Shown: one piece after another, positions 1 through 5,936 of the stretch
How the letters are laid out: each line of letters starts with the position of its first letter
How positions within the stretch are numbered: the first letter of the stretch is position 1
Assembly: GCA_050248375.1 (NCBI GenBank)
Contig: JBFWSL010000087.1
Location: 1-12,131 of the forward strand
Direction: 5' to 3'
DNA length: 12,131 nucleotides
Source: JAYZVT01 sp050248375
Lineage (GTDB): Bacteria > Pseudomonadota > Alphaproteobacteria > Rhizobiales > Methyloligellaceae
Position numbers and translations under genes: made by a program
Notes under the pieces: generated by a model
Database searches by the model: none
Seen by the model: the letters and a program-made list of their open reading frames with translations, nothing else
What the model was told of the DNA's origin: nothing

Positions 1-2
1 GG

Positions 3-746
3 CTCGCCGCGGCGCTGATGTCGAAGGAACCCGGCAAGCGCGAGGCGGCGCGCGAAAGCGCGGGCGAGGCCGTCGCGGAGGGGGGCAATCCGCTGATGCG
101 CTTCGGGCGCGCGGCGCTGACCGCCTTCTCCGACTTCCTGTCCAAGGAATGGGCCGTCGCCATCCTTCTCTTCGTGGTCGCCTTCAAGCTGTGCGACACC
201 TTCGCGGGCGTGATGACCGGGCCATTCGTGCTGGCCATCGGCTTCGACAAGGCGACCTACGCGGCCATCGTCAAGGGCGTGGGGCTCGCCGCCTCGCTGG
301 CGGGCGGGGTGGCGGGCGGCGTGCTGGCGCGGGCCGCGCCCATGTCCACGGCGCTGTGGGTGGCGGCGCTGCTACAGATGGCCTCCAATTTCGTGTTCTC
401 CTGGCAGGCCTGGGTCGGCGCCAACACGGCCGCGCTGACGGCCACCATCATCGTGGAGAATTTCACCGGGGCCATCGGCACGGTGATCTTCGTCGCCTAT
501 CTCTCGGGGCTGTGCACGTCGCCGCTGCACACCGCCACCCAGTTCGCGCTGCTGACGGCGCTGGCGGCGGTGGGGCGGACGACGCTCGCCTCGCTGTCGG
601 GATTCGTGGCGGCATCGACGGGCTGGGTGGTGTTCTTCGCGCTCACGGCGCTCGCCGCCCTGCCCGGTTTCGCGCTGCTGTGGTGGCTGCAGGCCCGCGG
701 CCATTTCGCGCAGATGGACCGGACGTCGCGGGCGCGGACATCATAG
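3..746 (+). CDS. ampG: AmpG-like muropeptide MFS permease, C-terminal part (5' truncated by window edge)
   Basis: The reading frame is open from the first bases of the window to TAG at 744-746, so the upstream part lies outside. An internal ATG at 18 is probably not the start, because the visible 247 residues are only about half of a typical AmpG permease (usually well over 400 residues). AmpG proteins import anhydromuropeptides (GlcNAc-anhydroMurNAc-peptides) across the inner membrane for peptidoglycan recycling. After a hydrophilic stretch (the likely central cytoplasmic loop, about residues 6-45) I count six hydrophobic segments, as expected for the second half of a 12-helix MFS protein. 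Family-like features are the FKLCDTFAGVMTGPF segment after the loop, the ENFTGAIGTVIFVAYLSGLC segment, and TQFALLTALAAVGR. A probable terminator follows at 766-797. The family call is fairly secure; the muropeptide substrate is inferred from the family. Confidence 0.82.
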   Translation, partial: LAAALMSKEPGKREAARESAGEAVAEGGNPLMRFGRAALTAFSDFLSKEWAVAILLFVVAFKLCDTFAGVMTGPFVLAIGFDKATYAAIVKGVGLAASLAGGVAGGVLARAAPMSTALWVAALLQMASNFVFSWQAWVGANTAALTATIIVENFTGAIGTVIFVAYLSGLCTSPLHTATQFALLTALAAVGRTTLASLSGFVAASTGWVVFFALTALAALPGFALLWWLQARGHFAQMDRTSRARTS

Positions 747-765
747 CGGATAAACGGACCGTGAA

Positions 766-797
766 GCGGCGGAACGCCGCAATGCCGCCGCGGTTTT
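766..797 (+). terminator. Probable rho-independent terminator after the ampG-like gene
   Basis: A 7-bp perfect stem, GCGGCGG (766-772) with CCGCCGC (785-791), is followed by GG and four T residues (794-797). It starts 20 bases after the permease stop codon. A shorter competing hairpin, GCGGCG/CGCCGC at 766-771/775-780, uses the same left arm. The T-run is short, so termination may be partial. The rest of the gap to the next gene (798-949) contains no convincing coding region. It has a TATACG box at 911-916 without a good -35, and a small GCCGG/CCGGC hairpin at 921-937 just before the next ribosome binding site. Confidence 0.5.
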
Positions 798-949
798 GAT
801 CTAGGACAAGGCACAGGCGGACGCGGGCGCGTAAGGACAGGTTAACCGGCCAGGGATTTCGTCCGGGATCCCCCGGCCGCACGGAACGAACCGGACGAGC
901 CCCAAGTCAGTATACGAGGAGCCGGTCTTTCGCCGGCGGGAGGCATTGA

Positions 950-1330
950 ATGGCACATACATCCGATAAATGCGCGCAAGAGAGCATGCTCACCCTGGGC
1001 ATGGTTTTTCCCGGATACGACCAGATGCCGGAGCATCTGAAACCGGCGGCGGTTATGGCCGCGCGGATGCAGGGCGAATGGATGCGGCTGGCGGCGAAGC
1101 GCGCACAGGCCTGGATCGGCCTGCCGCAGCAGGTTCTCGCCTGCCGGGATGCCGGCGATCTGGCAAAGGTGCAGACGGACTTCTGGGCCGGCATGGCGGA
1201 CCAGTATTCCAGTTGCGCGCGCAACTGCATGAGCGCGGGCTCGGAGCCGCCCGTGCATCACGATGCGCCGAAGCCGGACAACGGCGATGACCGCGCGGTG
1301 CAAGCGCCGGCGCAGCGCAAGGCGGCCTAG
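950..1330 (+). CDS. Small phasin-like protein
   Basis: This 126-residue soluble protein has no signal peptide or membrane segment. The ATG at 950 follows a clear GGGAGG ribosome binding site at 939-944. Residues about 40-95 are helical and amphipathic in pattern: arginine/alanine-rich, then a WIGLPQQVLACRDAGDL-like stretch, then QTDFW...DQYSSCAR. This layout (helix, short D-rich turn, Q-x-F/W, then QY) resembles the phasin family of polyhydroxyalkanoate-granule surface proteins and their small alphaproteobacterial relatives. The last 30 residues are polar and Pro/Ala-rich. It lies alone between the ampG-like gene and a palindromic repeat, so context does not confirm a role. If it is a true phasin it would coat storage granules, but many small relatives in this family have no known function. 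The gene is likely real (strong ribosome binding site, codon-like GC pattern); the family call is tentative. Confidence 0.6.
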   Translation: MAHTSDKCAQESMLTLGMVFPGYDQMPEHLKPAAVMAARMQGEWMRLAAKRAQAWIGLPQQVLACRDAGDLAKVQTDFWAGMADQYSSCARNCMSAGSEPPVHHDAPKPDNGDDRAVQAPAQRKAA

Positions 1331-1346
1331 GCAGTGGTCCCGCCAT

Positions 1347-1449
1347 TTGTCATCACCCGACTTGATCGGGTGACCCAGTAACCCCTGTCTTTGTTTCTAT
1401 TGCATCGGCGGTGGTTACTGGGTCCTCCGGCCGAGCCGGAGGACGACAA
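1347..1449. repeat. Compound palindromic (REP/BIME-like) element: two inverted 37-bp units around a 29-bp spacer
   Basis: Unit A (1347-1383) and unit B (1413-1449, inverted) match at 28 of 37 positions. Each unit carries an 8-bp perfect hairpin with a 5-nt loop: 1353-1360/1366-1373 (loop CTTGA) and 1423-1430/1436-1443 (loop CCGAG). The inner arms CCCAGTAACC (1374-1383) and GGTTACTGGG (1413-1422) are perfect complements, and the outer arms TTGTC/GACAA (1347-1351/1445-1449) also pair. The whole element can therefore fold as a cruciform or cloverleaf. Six of the nine differences between units lie in the hairpin stems and make three compensated base-pair changes. It lies between the 3' ends of two convergent genes, a usual place for REP-type repeats. 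It fills the gap 1331-1471 and could also act as a bidirectional terminator, though it lacks T-runs. Confidence 0.85.
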
Positions 1450-1471
1450 GTGAAGAAAGGAGCGGCTGCCG

Positions 1472-2077
1472 CTACATCGTCTTGCGGGCCTTGATGGCGG
1501 CGGCGAGCGTGCCCTCGTCCAGATAGTCGAGTTCGCCGCCGACCGGCACGCCATGGGCGAGGCGCGAGACGGTCACGCCCGACCCCTCGAGCCGATCCAT
1601 CAGGTAGTGCGCCGTGGACTGGCCCTCGACCGTGGCGTTGAGGGCGAGCAGGACTTCCCCGACCCCGCCCGACGCCACGCGGTCCGACAGCCCGGCGATG
1701 TTCAGGTCTTCCGGGCCGACGCCGTCGAGGGGCGAGAGCACCCCTCCGAGCACATGGTAGCGGGCGTTGATGACGCCGGCGCGCTCCAGCGCCCACAGGT
1801 CGGCGACCTCCTCGACGACGCAGATCATGGAGGCGTCGCGGCGCGGGTCGGTGCAGATGGTGCAGGGGTTGGCGGTGTCGAGATTGCCGCATCGGGAGCA
1901 GGTGACGATCTTCTCCGAGGCGTTGCGCATGGCGGCCGCCAGCGGACCCATGAGCTGGTCCTTGCGCTTGAGCAGGTGCAGCGCCGCCCGGCGCGCCGAG
2001 CGGGGGCCGAGGCCCGGCAGGCGCGCGAGCAACTGGATCAGCAACTCGATCTCTGGGCCGGCGGCGTTGCGCGACAT
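1472..2077 (-). CDS. recR: Recombination mediator protein RecR
   Basis: RecR works with RecO (and RecF) in the cytoplasm to load RecA onto SSB-coated single-stranded DNA during gap repair. The 201-residue length is typical. An N-terminal helix-hairpin-helix contains LPGLGPRSARR (residues 20-30). A four-cysteine zinc finger follows at C60, C63, C72 and C75. The Toprim domain begins at ICVVEE (85-90) and continues through YHVLGGVLSPLDGVGPEDL (107-125) and LALNATVEGQSTAHYL (144-159). The conserved C-terminal segment GVPVGGELDYLDEGTL is at 176-191. The ATG at 2077 starts at the expected N-terminus. The gene lies 19 bases downstream of ybaB on the same strand, the common ybaB-recR arrangement, so it is probably translated from a dnaX-ybaB-recR message. 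Confidence 0.97.
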   Translation of the reverse strand: MSRNAAGPEIELLIQLLARLPGLGPRSARRAALHLLKRKDQLMGPLAAAMRNASEKIVTCSRCGNLDTANPCTICTDPRRDASMICVVEEVADLWALERAGVINARYHVLGGVLSPLDGVGPEDLNIAGLSDRVASGGVGEVLLALNATVEGQSTAHYLMDRLEGSGVTVSRLAHGVPVGGELDYLDEGTLAAAIKARKTM

Positions 2078-2096
2078 GCGGGCGGGCGGCGTTCGC

Positions 2097-2417
2097 TCAG
2101 AACAGCTTCATGCCGGGCGGAATGGGCAGGCCGCCGGTCAGCGACTTCATCTTTTCCTGAAGCTGCCCTTCCATGCGGGCGCGCGCGTCGGAATGGGCCG
2201 CCACCACGAGGTCTTCCAGTATCTCGCCTTCGTCGGGCTTGAGGAGGGACGGGTCGATGCCGAGCCCGACCATCTCGCCCTTGCCGTTCAGGGTCACGGT
2301 GACGAGCCCGGCGCCCGAGGAGCCCTCGACGCGCAACCGGTCGAGCTCGGCCTGCATCTCGGCCATGCGGCTCTGGATTTCCTGAGCCTGCTTCATCATG
2401 CTGGCGAAATTCTTCAT
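2097..2417 (-). CDS. ybaB: YbaB/EbfC family nucleoid-associated DNA-binding protein
   Basis: This 106-residue protein begins MKNFASMMKQAQEIQSRM, the family-typical N-terminal helix, which mediates dimerisation and DNA contact. The middle (residues about 33-55) has the GLVTVTLNGKGEMVGLGIDPSLL strand region, and the protein ends in a glycine/proline-rich GGLPIPPGMKLF tail. YbaB/EbfC proteins form dimers that bind DNA and are thought to organise the nucleoid or help recombination with the neighbouring recR product. A longer upstream frame exists up to 2483, but the start at 2417 is chosen because GGAAGGA lies just upstream and the N-terminus then matches the family. The extension would also overlap the end of dnaX. 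Gaps are 31 bases from dnaX and 19 bases to recR, consistent with one operon. Confidence 0.94.
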   Translation of the reverse strand: MKNFASMMKQAQEIQSRMAEMQAELDRLRVEGSSGAGLVTVTLNGKGEMVGLGIDPSLLKPDEGEILEDLVVAAHSDARARMEGQLQEKMKSLTGGLPIPPGMKLF

Positions 2418-2448
2418 GACCGGTTTTCCTTCCTTGCGGGCAGCCGCG

Positions 2449-4236
2449 TCACTCGTCGGTGTCGAGCGGATTGATACCGACAATCTCGGCGCCGGGAAAG
2501 TGTTCCAGCGCGGCCTTGACCACCGGGTGCTCCATCAGCCGCGCCTTCTCGGCCTCGCGTTCGGCGGCGTCGGCGATCCGGCGCTCCTGCTTCCGCTCGG
2601 CATAGGTCTTTTCGCCCGCCTCGTCGGACACCGACACGATCCAGCGTTCGCCGGTCCAGTCGTTCAGGCGGGTGCTCAGGTCGTTCACCAGGCCGCGCGG
2701 CGCGTTATCGACCAGCGAAATGTCGATATGTCCCTCGCGGAAACGCACCGGCCTGACAAAACGTTCCAGGTCGCTCGCCAGCCGGATGTCGCGCCGGTCG
2801 TTGGCCAGCGCCACCACGTCGTCGAAGCCCTGCAGGACGATGCGCGGCGCGGGGTCCTCGGAGTCTTCAGGCTCCGGCATGGACGGAGCGGGCGCGGAAG
2901 ACGCCGGAGCCCTCGCCGCGCCGGACGCGGAAGCCGACGATCCGCCGTTGCGGGCAGGAGACGCGGCAGGCTGGCGGGGCGGCGCGGATGCGGGCGGAGC
3001 GGTCTCGTTGCCCTGTAGCCGCCGGGCCAGTTCGCCGGGCGGCGGCAGGCCGGCGGCATAGGCCATGCGCACCAGAACCATCTCGGCCGCCGCGAGCGGA
3101 TCGGGCGCGGACCCGACCTCGGCGAGCCCCTTCAGCAGCATCTGCCAGGCCCGCGCCAACGCCGGCATGTCGAGGCGCTGCGCAAGGGCGCAGGCGCGCT
3201 CGCGCTCGCCCTGGGACAGCGAGGGATCGGCGGCGTCGGGGCCGGCGGCGGCGATGCGGGTGGCCACATGCACCCCCTCGGCGAGCTCGGCCAGAACCTG
3301 CCCCGGCTCGGCGCCGTCGGCATAAAGCGCCGCGAGCCCCTCGAGCGCTGCCCTGGCGTCGCCCTTCATGAGCACTTCCAGCAGGTCCAGCACGCGGGCG
3401 CGGTCGGCGAGGCCCAGCATGGCGCGCACATGATCCGACGTAACCGTGCCGGAGGCATGGGCGATGGCCTGGTCGAGGATGGAGAGGCCGTCGCGCACGG
3501 AGCCTTCCGCCGCGCGGGCGATGAGCGCGAGCGCGGCGTCGTCGATCTCCACGCCTTCCCTGCGGGCGATGTCCGCGAAGTGCTCGCGCAGAAGTCCCGC
3601 CTCGACGCGGCGCAGGTCGAAGCGCTGGCAGCGCGACAGCACCGTCACCGGAACCTTGCGGATCTCGGTGGTGGCGAAGATGAACTTCACGTGAGGCGGC
3701 GGCTCTTCCAGGGTCTTCAGCAGGCCGTTGAAGGCGGCCTTGGAGAGCATGTGCACCTCGTCGATGATGTAGACCTTGTAGCGGGCCGACACCGGCTTGT
3801 AGCGGGCGCTCTCGATGATCTCGCGGATGTCGTCGATGCCGGTATGGGAGGCGGCGTCCATCTCCAGCACGTCCACATGGCGCGACTCCATGATGGCCGC
3901 GCAATGCTCGCCCGCTTCCGGCATGTCGACGGTGGGGCCGTCCGCGCCGGTGTAATTGAGCGCGCGGGCGAGGATGCGCGCGGTGGTGGTCTTGCCCACC
4001 CCGCGCACGCCGGTGAGCATGTAGGCCTGCGCGATGCGGCCCGTGGCGAAGGCGTTGCGCAGGGTCCGCACCATGGCGTCCTGGCCGATCAGCTCGCCGA
4101 AATCGCGGGGACGGTATTTGCGCGCGAGCACGGCGTAGCCCGCGCCTTGGGAGCCGGGCGCGGCGCCGGGCTTCGCCGGGGACGCTTCCCCGGCTTTGGC
4201 GTTGTCCTTGTCACTCATGGCCTGGACGGCAGGCAC
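2449..4236 (-). CDS. dnaX: DNA polymerase III subunit gamma/tau
   Basis: DnaX is the ATPase of the clamp loader, which places the beta clamp on primed DNA; the tau form also ties the loader to the polymerase core. The 595-residue protein has a Walker A motif GVRGVGKT (76-83), the DEVH box (IIDEVH, 157-162), LLKTLEEPP (172-180), a sensor I region ATTEIRKVPVTVLSRCQRFDL, and SVRDGLSILDQA (246-257) as the sensor II region. A Pro/Ala/Ser-rich linker (about 410-455) precedes a C-terminal domain of the alphaproteobacterial DnaX type. Only one cysteine (C112) remains where many DnaX proteins have four zinc ligands. The chosen start is GTG at 4236, with AGGGG nine bases upstream; an ATG seven codons in (4218) is the alternative and has a poorer ribosome binding site. 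It is 61 bases downstream of the ffs RNA. Confidence 0.96.
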   Translation of the reverse strand: MPAVQAMSDKDNAKAGEASPAKPGAAPGSQGAGYAVLARKYRPRDFGELIGQDAMVRTLRNAFATGRIAQAYMLTGVRGVGKTTTARILARALNYTGADGPTVDMPEAGEHCAAIMESRHVDVLEMDAASHTGIDDIREIIESARYKPVSARYKVYIIDEVHMLSKAAFNGLLKTLEEPPPHVKFIFATTEIRKVPVTVLSRCQRFDLRRVEAGLLREHFADIARREGVEIDDAALALIARAAEGSVRDGLSILDQAIAHASGTVTSDHVRAMLGLADRARVLDLLEVLMKGDARAALEGLAALYADGAEPGQVLAELAEGVHVATRIAAAGPDAADPSLSQGERERACALAQRLDMPALARAWQMLLKGLAEVGSAPDPLAAAEMVLVRMAYAAGLPPPGELARRLQGNETAPPASAPPRQPAASPARNGGSSASASGAARAPASSAPAPSMPEPEDSEDPAPRIVLQGFDDVVALANDRRDIRLASDLERFVRPVRFREGHIDISLVDNAPRGLVNDLSTRLNDWTGERWIVSVSDEAGEKTYAERKQERRIADAAEREAEKARLMEHPVVKAALEHFPGAEIVGINPLDTDE

Positions 4237-4297
4237 GGCCGCCTGCCCCTCGTCGCGACTGTTCCGGCGCTGGAGACCCCGCCGGCCGGAATTCGAG

Positions 4298-4397
4298 TGG
4301 GAGGCTGGACGAGCAACCCGTATCGGACTCGTTAGGGCTGCTTCCTTCCGGACCTGACCCGGTTGGCGAGAGACACGTCTGCCGCCAACCTCCCGGC
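4298..4397 (-). ncRNA. ffs: 4.5S signal recognition particle RNA (bacterial small SRP RNA)
   Basis: On the minus strand, 4360 to 4336 spells the SRP domain IV core: GGTCAGGTCC, then the GGAA tetraloop (4349-4346), then GGAAGCAGCC. This is the site bound by the Ffh M domain and the FtsY/Ffh GTPases. The ends close with ten base pairs: GGGAGGTTGG (4394-4385) and CCAGCCTCCC (4308-4299), with one G-U wobble. Internal arms CAACC (4365-4361) and GGTTG (4318-4314) also pair. The size of about 100 nt is usual for the small SRP RNA. Exact ends are inferred from the closing helix. The position just upstream of dnaX is common in alphaproteobacteria. No T-run follows, so some transcripts may run on into dnaX. 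Confidence 0.96.
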
Positions 4398-4400
4398 TGT

Positions 4401-4430
4401 AATATAGGAGACCCGTCCGGCAGGGGAAAG
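4401..4430 (-). promoter_or_regulatory. Probable ffs promoter
   Basis: On the minus strand TATATT lies at 4406-4401, a strong -10 box about 5-8 bases before the predicted 5' end of the SRP RNA. The -35 region is less clear: CTTTCC lies about 18 bases upstream and matches the consensus only partly. The box faces away from nudC, so the 4401-4508 gap carries two divergent promoters. The agreement between the box position and the RNA 5' end inferred from folding supports both. Confidence 0.55.
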
Positions 4431-4459
4431 CCGCGAAGTCCGGCGAATATCCGTGATGC

Positions 4460-4488
4460 TTGCCTGATACGGCGCCGGGGCGGACAAT
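4460..4488 (+). promoter_or_regulatory. Candidate nudC promoter
   Basis: TTGCCT (4460-4465) and GACAAT (4483-4488) are separated by 17 bases, giving four of six matches in each box to the sigma-70 consensus. The predicted transcript would start near 4495, only about 14 bases before the nudC ATG and almost at the GGAAGGAG ribosome binding site (4496-4503). This is a short leader but possible. A near-repeat sharing AATATCCG is seen at 4446-4453 and 4486-4493, the second copy overlapping the -10 end. No promoter activity can be shown from sequence alone. Confidence 0.4.
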
Positions 4489-4508
4489 ATCCGCCGGAAG
4501 GAGAAAAA

Positions 4509-5471
4509 ATGAGCGTTGAAGGGGCGAAACGGCTGATTACCCCGGGGCTGGGCCCGGAGCTGCGTCTCGACCGCGCGGCCGAGCGCCGCACGGACCGGGA
4601 GTGGATCGCCGCCCGGCTCGGCGACGCGCGCAGCCGCTTCCTGCTGCTGGTGGACCTGAAGCTTTCGATCCTGCCCGCGCCCCATGGCGCGCGCACGACG
4701 CTGCGCTGGTATTCCTGCGGCGACCTCGCCCGCATGGGCTGCGACCTGAGCGAATCCCTGTTCGCCGGCATCGACTCGGACGGCAACGCGGTGTTCGCAG
4801 CGCGGCTCAACGGTGCGGAAACCTCGCGCCGGGCGGAGGGCGAGGAAGACCTCAAGCCGCTGGTGGACCTGCGAACGCTGGCCATGCAGGGATCGCTGGG
4901 GCCGGAGGACCTCGCCATGGCGGGAATCGGGCGGGCGCTCGCGGCCTGGCACGACGGCCACCGCTGCTGCGGGCGCTGCGGCAGCAGGACAAAGGCGCGG
5001 GACGCGGGCTGGAAGCGGCAGTGCTGGGCCTGCGGACAGGAGGAATTCCCGCGCTCGGACCCCGCCGTCATCGTGCTTGTCACACATGGCGAGCGCTGCC
5101 TGCTCGGGCGCCACAAGCGCTACGCGCACCAGTTCTATTCGGTGCTGGCGGGATTCGTGGAGCCGGGAGAGGACATCGAGAACGCCGTGCGCCGGGAAAT
5201 CCGCGAGGAGACCGGGGTGAAAATCGGCGATGTCAGCTACCTGGCGAGCCAGCCCTGGCCGTTTCCCCATTCGCTGATGATCGGCTGCCGGGCCGAGGCG
5301 CTCAGCAGCGAGCTGAGGCTCGACGAGGAAGAGCTGTGGGACGCGCGCTGGTTCGGCGTGGAGGACGTGCGCGCCATGCTGGAAAACCGGCACGCGGAAG
5401 GGCTCACCGTGCCCGCGGCCCATTCCATCGCCCATTCGCTGATCCGGGCCTTCGTGGACGAGGGCCGCTGA
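4509..5471 (+). CDS. nudC: NADH pyrophosphatase / RNA NAD-cap hydrolase (Nudix)
   Basis: NudC hydrolyses NADH to NMNH and AMP and can remove NAD caps from RNA 5' ends. The 320-residue protein has an N-terminal domain, a zinc ribbon with C154, C157, C172 and C175, and a Nudix domain. The Nudix box G-x5-E-x7-REUxEExGU is complete from G215 to V237, with catalytic E230, E233 and E234. The NudC-specific SQPWPFPxS motif, which separates NADH pyrophosphatases from other Nudix enzymes, is at 247-255. The ATG at 4509 follows a strong GGAAGGAG site. Its length somewhat exceeds the E. coli enzyme, mostly in the N-terminal domain. It is divergent from ffs and 113 bases upstream of gdx, which has its own riboswitch leader. 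No key residue is missing. Confidence 0.96.
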   Translation: MSVEGAKRLITPGLGPELRLDRAAERRTDREWIAARLGDARSRFLLLVDLKLSILPAPHGARTTLRWYSCGDLARMGCDLSESLFAGIDSDGNAVFAARLNGAETSRRAEGEEDLKPLVDLRTLAMQGSLGPEDLAMAGIGRALAAWHDGHRCCGRCGSRTKARDAGWKRQCWACGQEEFPRSDPAVIVLVTHGERCLLGRHKRYAHQFYSVLAGFVEPGEDIENAVRREIREETGVKIGDVSYLASQPWPFPHSLMIGCRAEALSSELRLDEEELWDARWFGVEDVRAMLENRHAEGLTVPAAHSIAHSLIRAFVDEGR

Positions 5472-5516
5472 AGCCGCGGCTTGAAGGCGCGCGCCGGGTC
5501 GCGTACATCTCCCCTG

Positions 5517-5581
5517 CCGGGGACGGCCCCGGGCATCTCCCATCCATTCCGCAGGGACGGCCCTGCCAGCCAAGCGAGGGC
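5517..5581 (+). promoter_or_regulatory. Guanidine-II (mini-ykkC) riboswitch controlling gdx
   Basis: Two perfect 6-bp hairpins, each with the tetraloop ACGG, lie in tandem: CCGGGG-ACGG-CCCCGG (5517-5532) and GCAGGG-ACGG-CCCTGC (5551-5566), with 18 bases between. Two small hairpins with ACGR loops are the defining feature of the guanidine-II class, where the loops kiss through their CG bases and bind guanidinium. The gene directly downstream encodes a guanidinium exporter, the expected target. The ribosome binding site GAGGG is at 5576-5580. GCCCT (5560-5564, loop G plus right arm of hairpin 2) can instead pair with AGGGC (5577-5581), covering that site. This suggests a translational ON switch in which ligand-stabilised hairpin 2 frees the site; that mechanism is inferred. 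Confidence 0.9.
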
Positions 5582-5584
5582 GTC

Positions 5585-5905
5585 ATGGCCTGGGTATATC
5601 TGTTCGTCGCGGGACTTCTGGAAGTGGGCTGGGCCATCGGGCTGAAGCAGGCGGACGGCTTCACCAGGCCCGTGGCCTCCGCGCTCACGGTGGCGGCGAT
5701 GATCGCGAGCTTCGTGCTGCTGAGCCTGGCGCTGAGGGCCATCCCGGTGGGCACGGGCTACGCGGTGTGGACGGGCATCGGCATCGTCGGCACGGCGATC
5801 CTCGGCATCTGGCTCTACCAGGAACCGGCGACGCTGGCGCGGCTCGGCTGCATCGGCCTCATCGTCACCGGCATCGCGGGACTGCGGCTTCTGTCGCCTG
5901 GCTAG
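5585..5905 (+). CDS. gdx: Guanidinium exporter of the small multidrug resistance family (Gdx/SugE type)
   Basis: This 106-residue protein has four hydrophobic segments filling nearly its whole length, the size and layout of SMR transporters, which act as antiparallel dimers in the inner membrane and exchange substrate for protons. It carries the essential membrane glutamate E13 in the LLEVGWAIGLK context (11-21). The segment PVGTGYAVWTGIG (54-66), including Y59 and W62, is characteristic of the Gdx/SugE subtype rather than the EmrE drug exporters. The guanidine-II riboswitch directly upstream supports guanidinium as the substrate. The ATG at 5585 is preceded by GAGGG with a four-base spacer; a longer upstream frame is rejected because it would run through nudC and the riboswitch. 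The stop codon is part of an inverted repeat shared with convergent pheA. Confidence 0.95.
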   Translation: MAWVYLFVAGLLEVGWAIGLKQADGFTRPVASALTVAAMIASFVLLSLALRAIPVGTGYAVWTGIGIVGTAILGIWLYQEPATLARLGCIGLIVTGIAGLRLLSPG

Positions 5906-5936
5906 GGTCCGTAATCGACAAGGGGCTGGACCCTAG
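5902..5936. terminator. Inverted repeat shared by two convergent stop codons, probable bidirectional terminator
   Basis: CTAGGGTCC (5902-5910) and GGACCCTAG (5928-5936) form a perfect 9-bp stem with a 17-base loop. The left arm contains the TAG stop of gdx (5903-5905) and the right arm contains the TAG stop of pheA on the other strand (5933-5935). The structure therefore fills the entire 27-base gap and extends into both genes. No T-run follows on either strand, so it may act as a weak terminator, a 3' end stabiliser, or a block to convergent transcription. Confidence 0.55.

Noticed and set aside
883..916. GGAAC at 883-887 as the start of an EcfG general-stress promoter for the phasin-like gene
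   Set aside because: No CGTT-type -10 element occurs at the required distance of 16-17 bases.
2590..2625. GAAAAG run in dnaX as a possible tau/gamma frameshift site
   Set aside because: It is not the A-AAA-AAG type heptamer, lies near the C-terminus, and no stop or stem arrangement typical of programmed frameshifting is evident.
4262..4291. Inverted repeat TTCCGGC/GCCGGAA as an ffs terminator
   Set aside because: The stem is short with a large loop, has no T-run in the transcript direction, and lies only 26 bases before the dnaX start, so read-through is as likely.
3268..4335. 355-codon plus-strand frame opposite dnaX, running into the SRP RNA gene
   Set aside because: It is antisense to the conserved Walker A and DEVH regions of dnaX and overlaps ffs; no family features are seen.
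4332..5573. 413-codon minus-strand frame opposite nudC
   Set aside because: nudC on the plus strand has a full Nudix box and zinc ribbon; the antisense frame also overlaps ffs and the riboswitch.
4601..5584. Upstream extension of the gdx reading frame through nudC
   Set aside because: The frame is open only as a shadow of nudC. The guanidine riboswitch and ribosome binding site place the start at 5585, giving the standard 106-residue SMR length.
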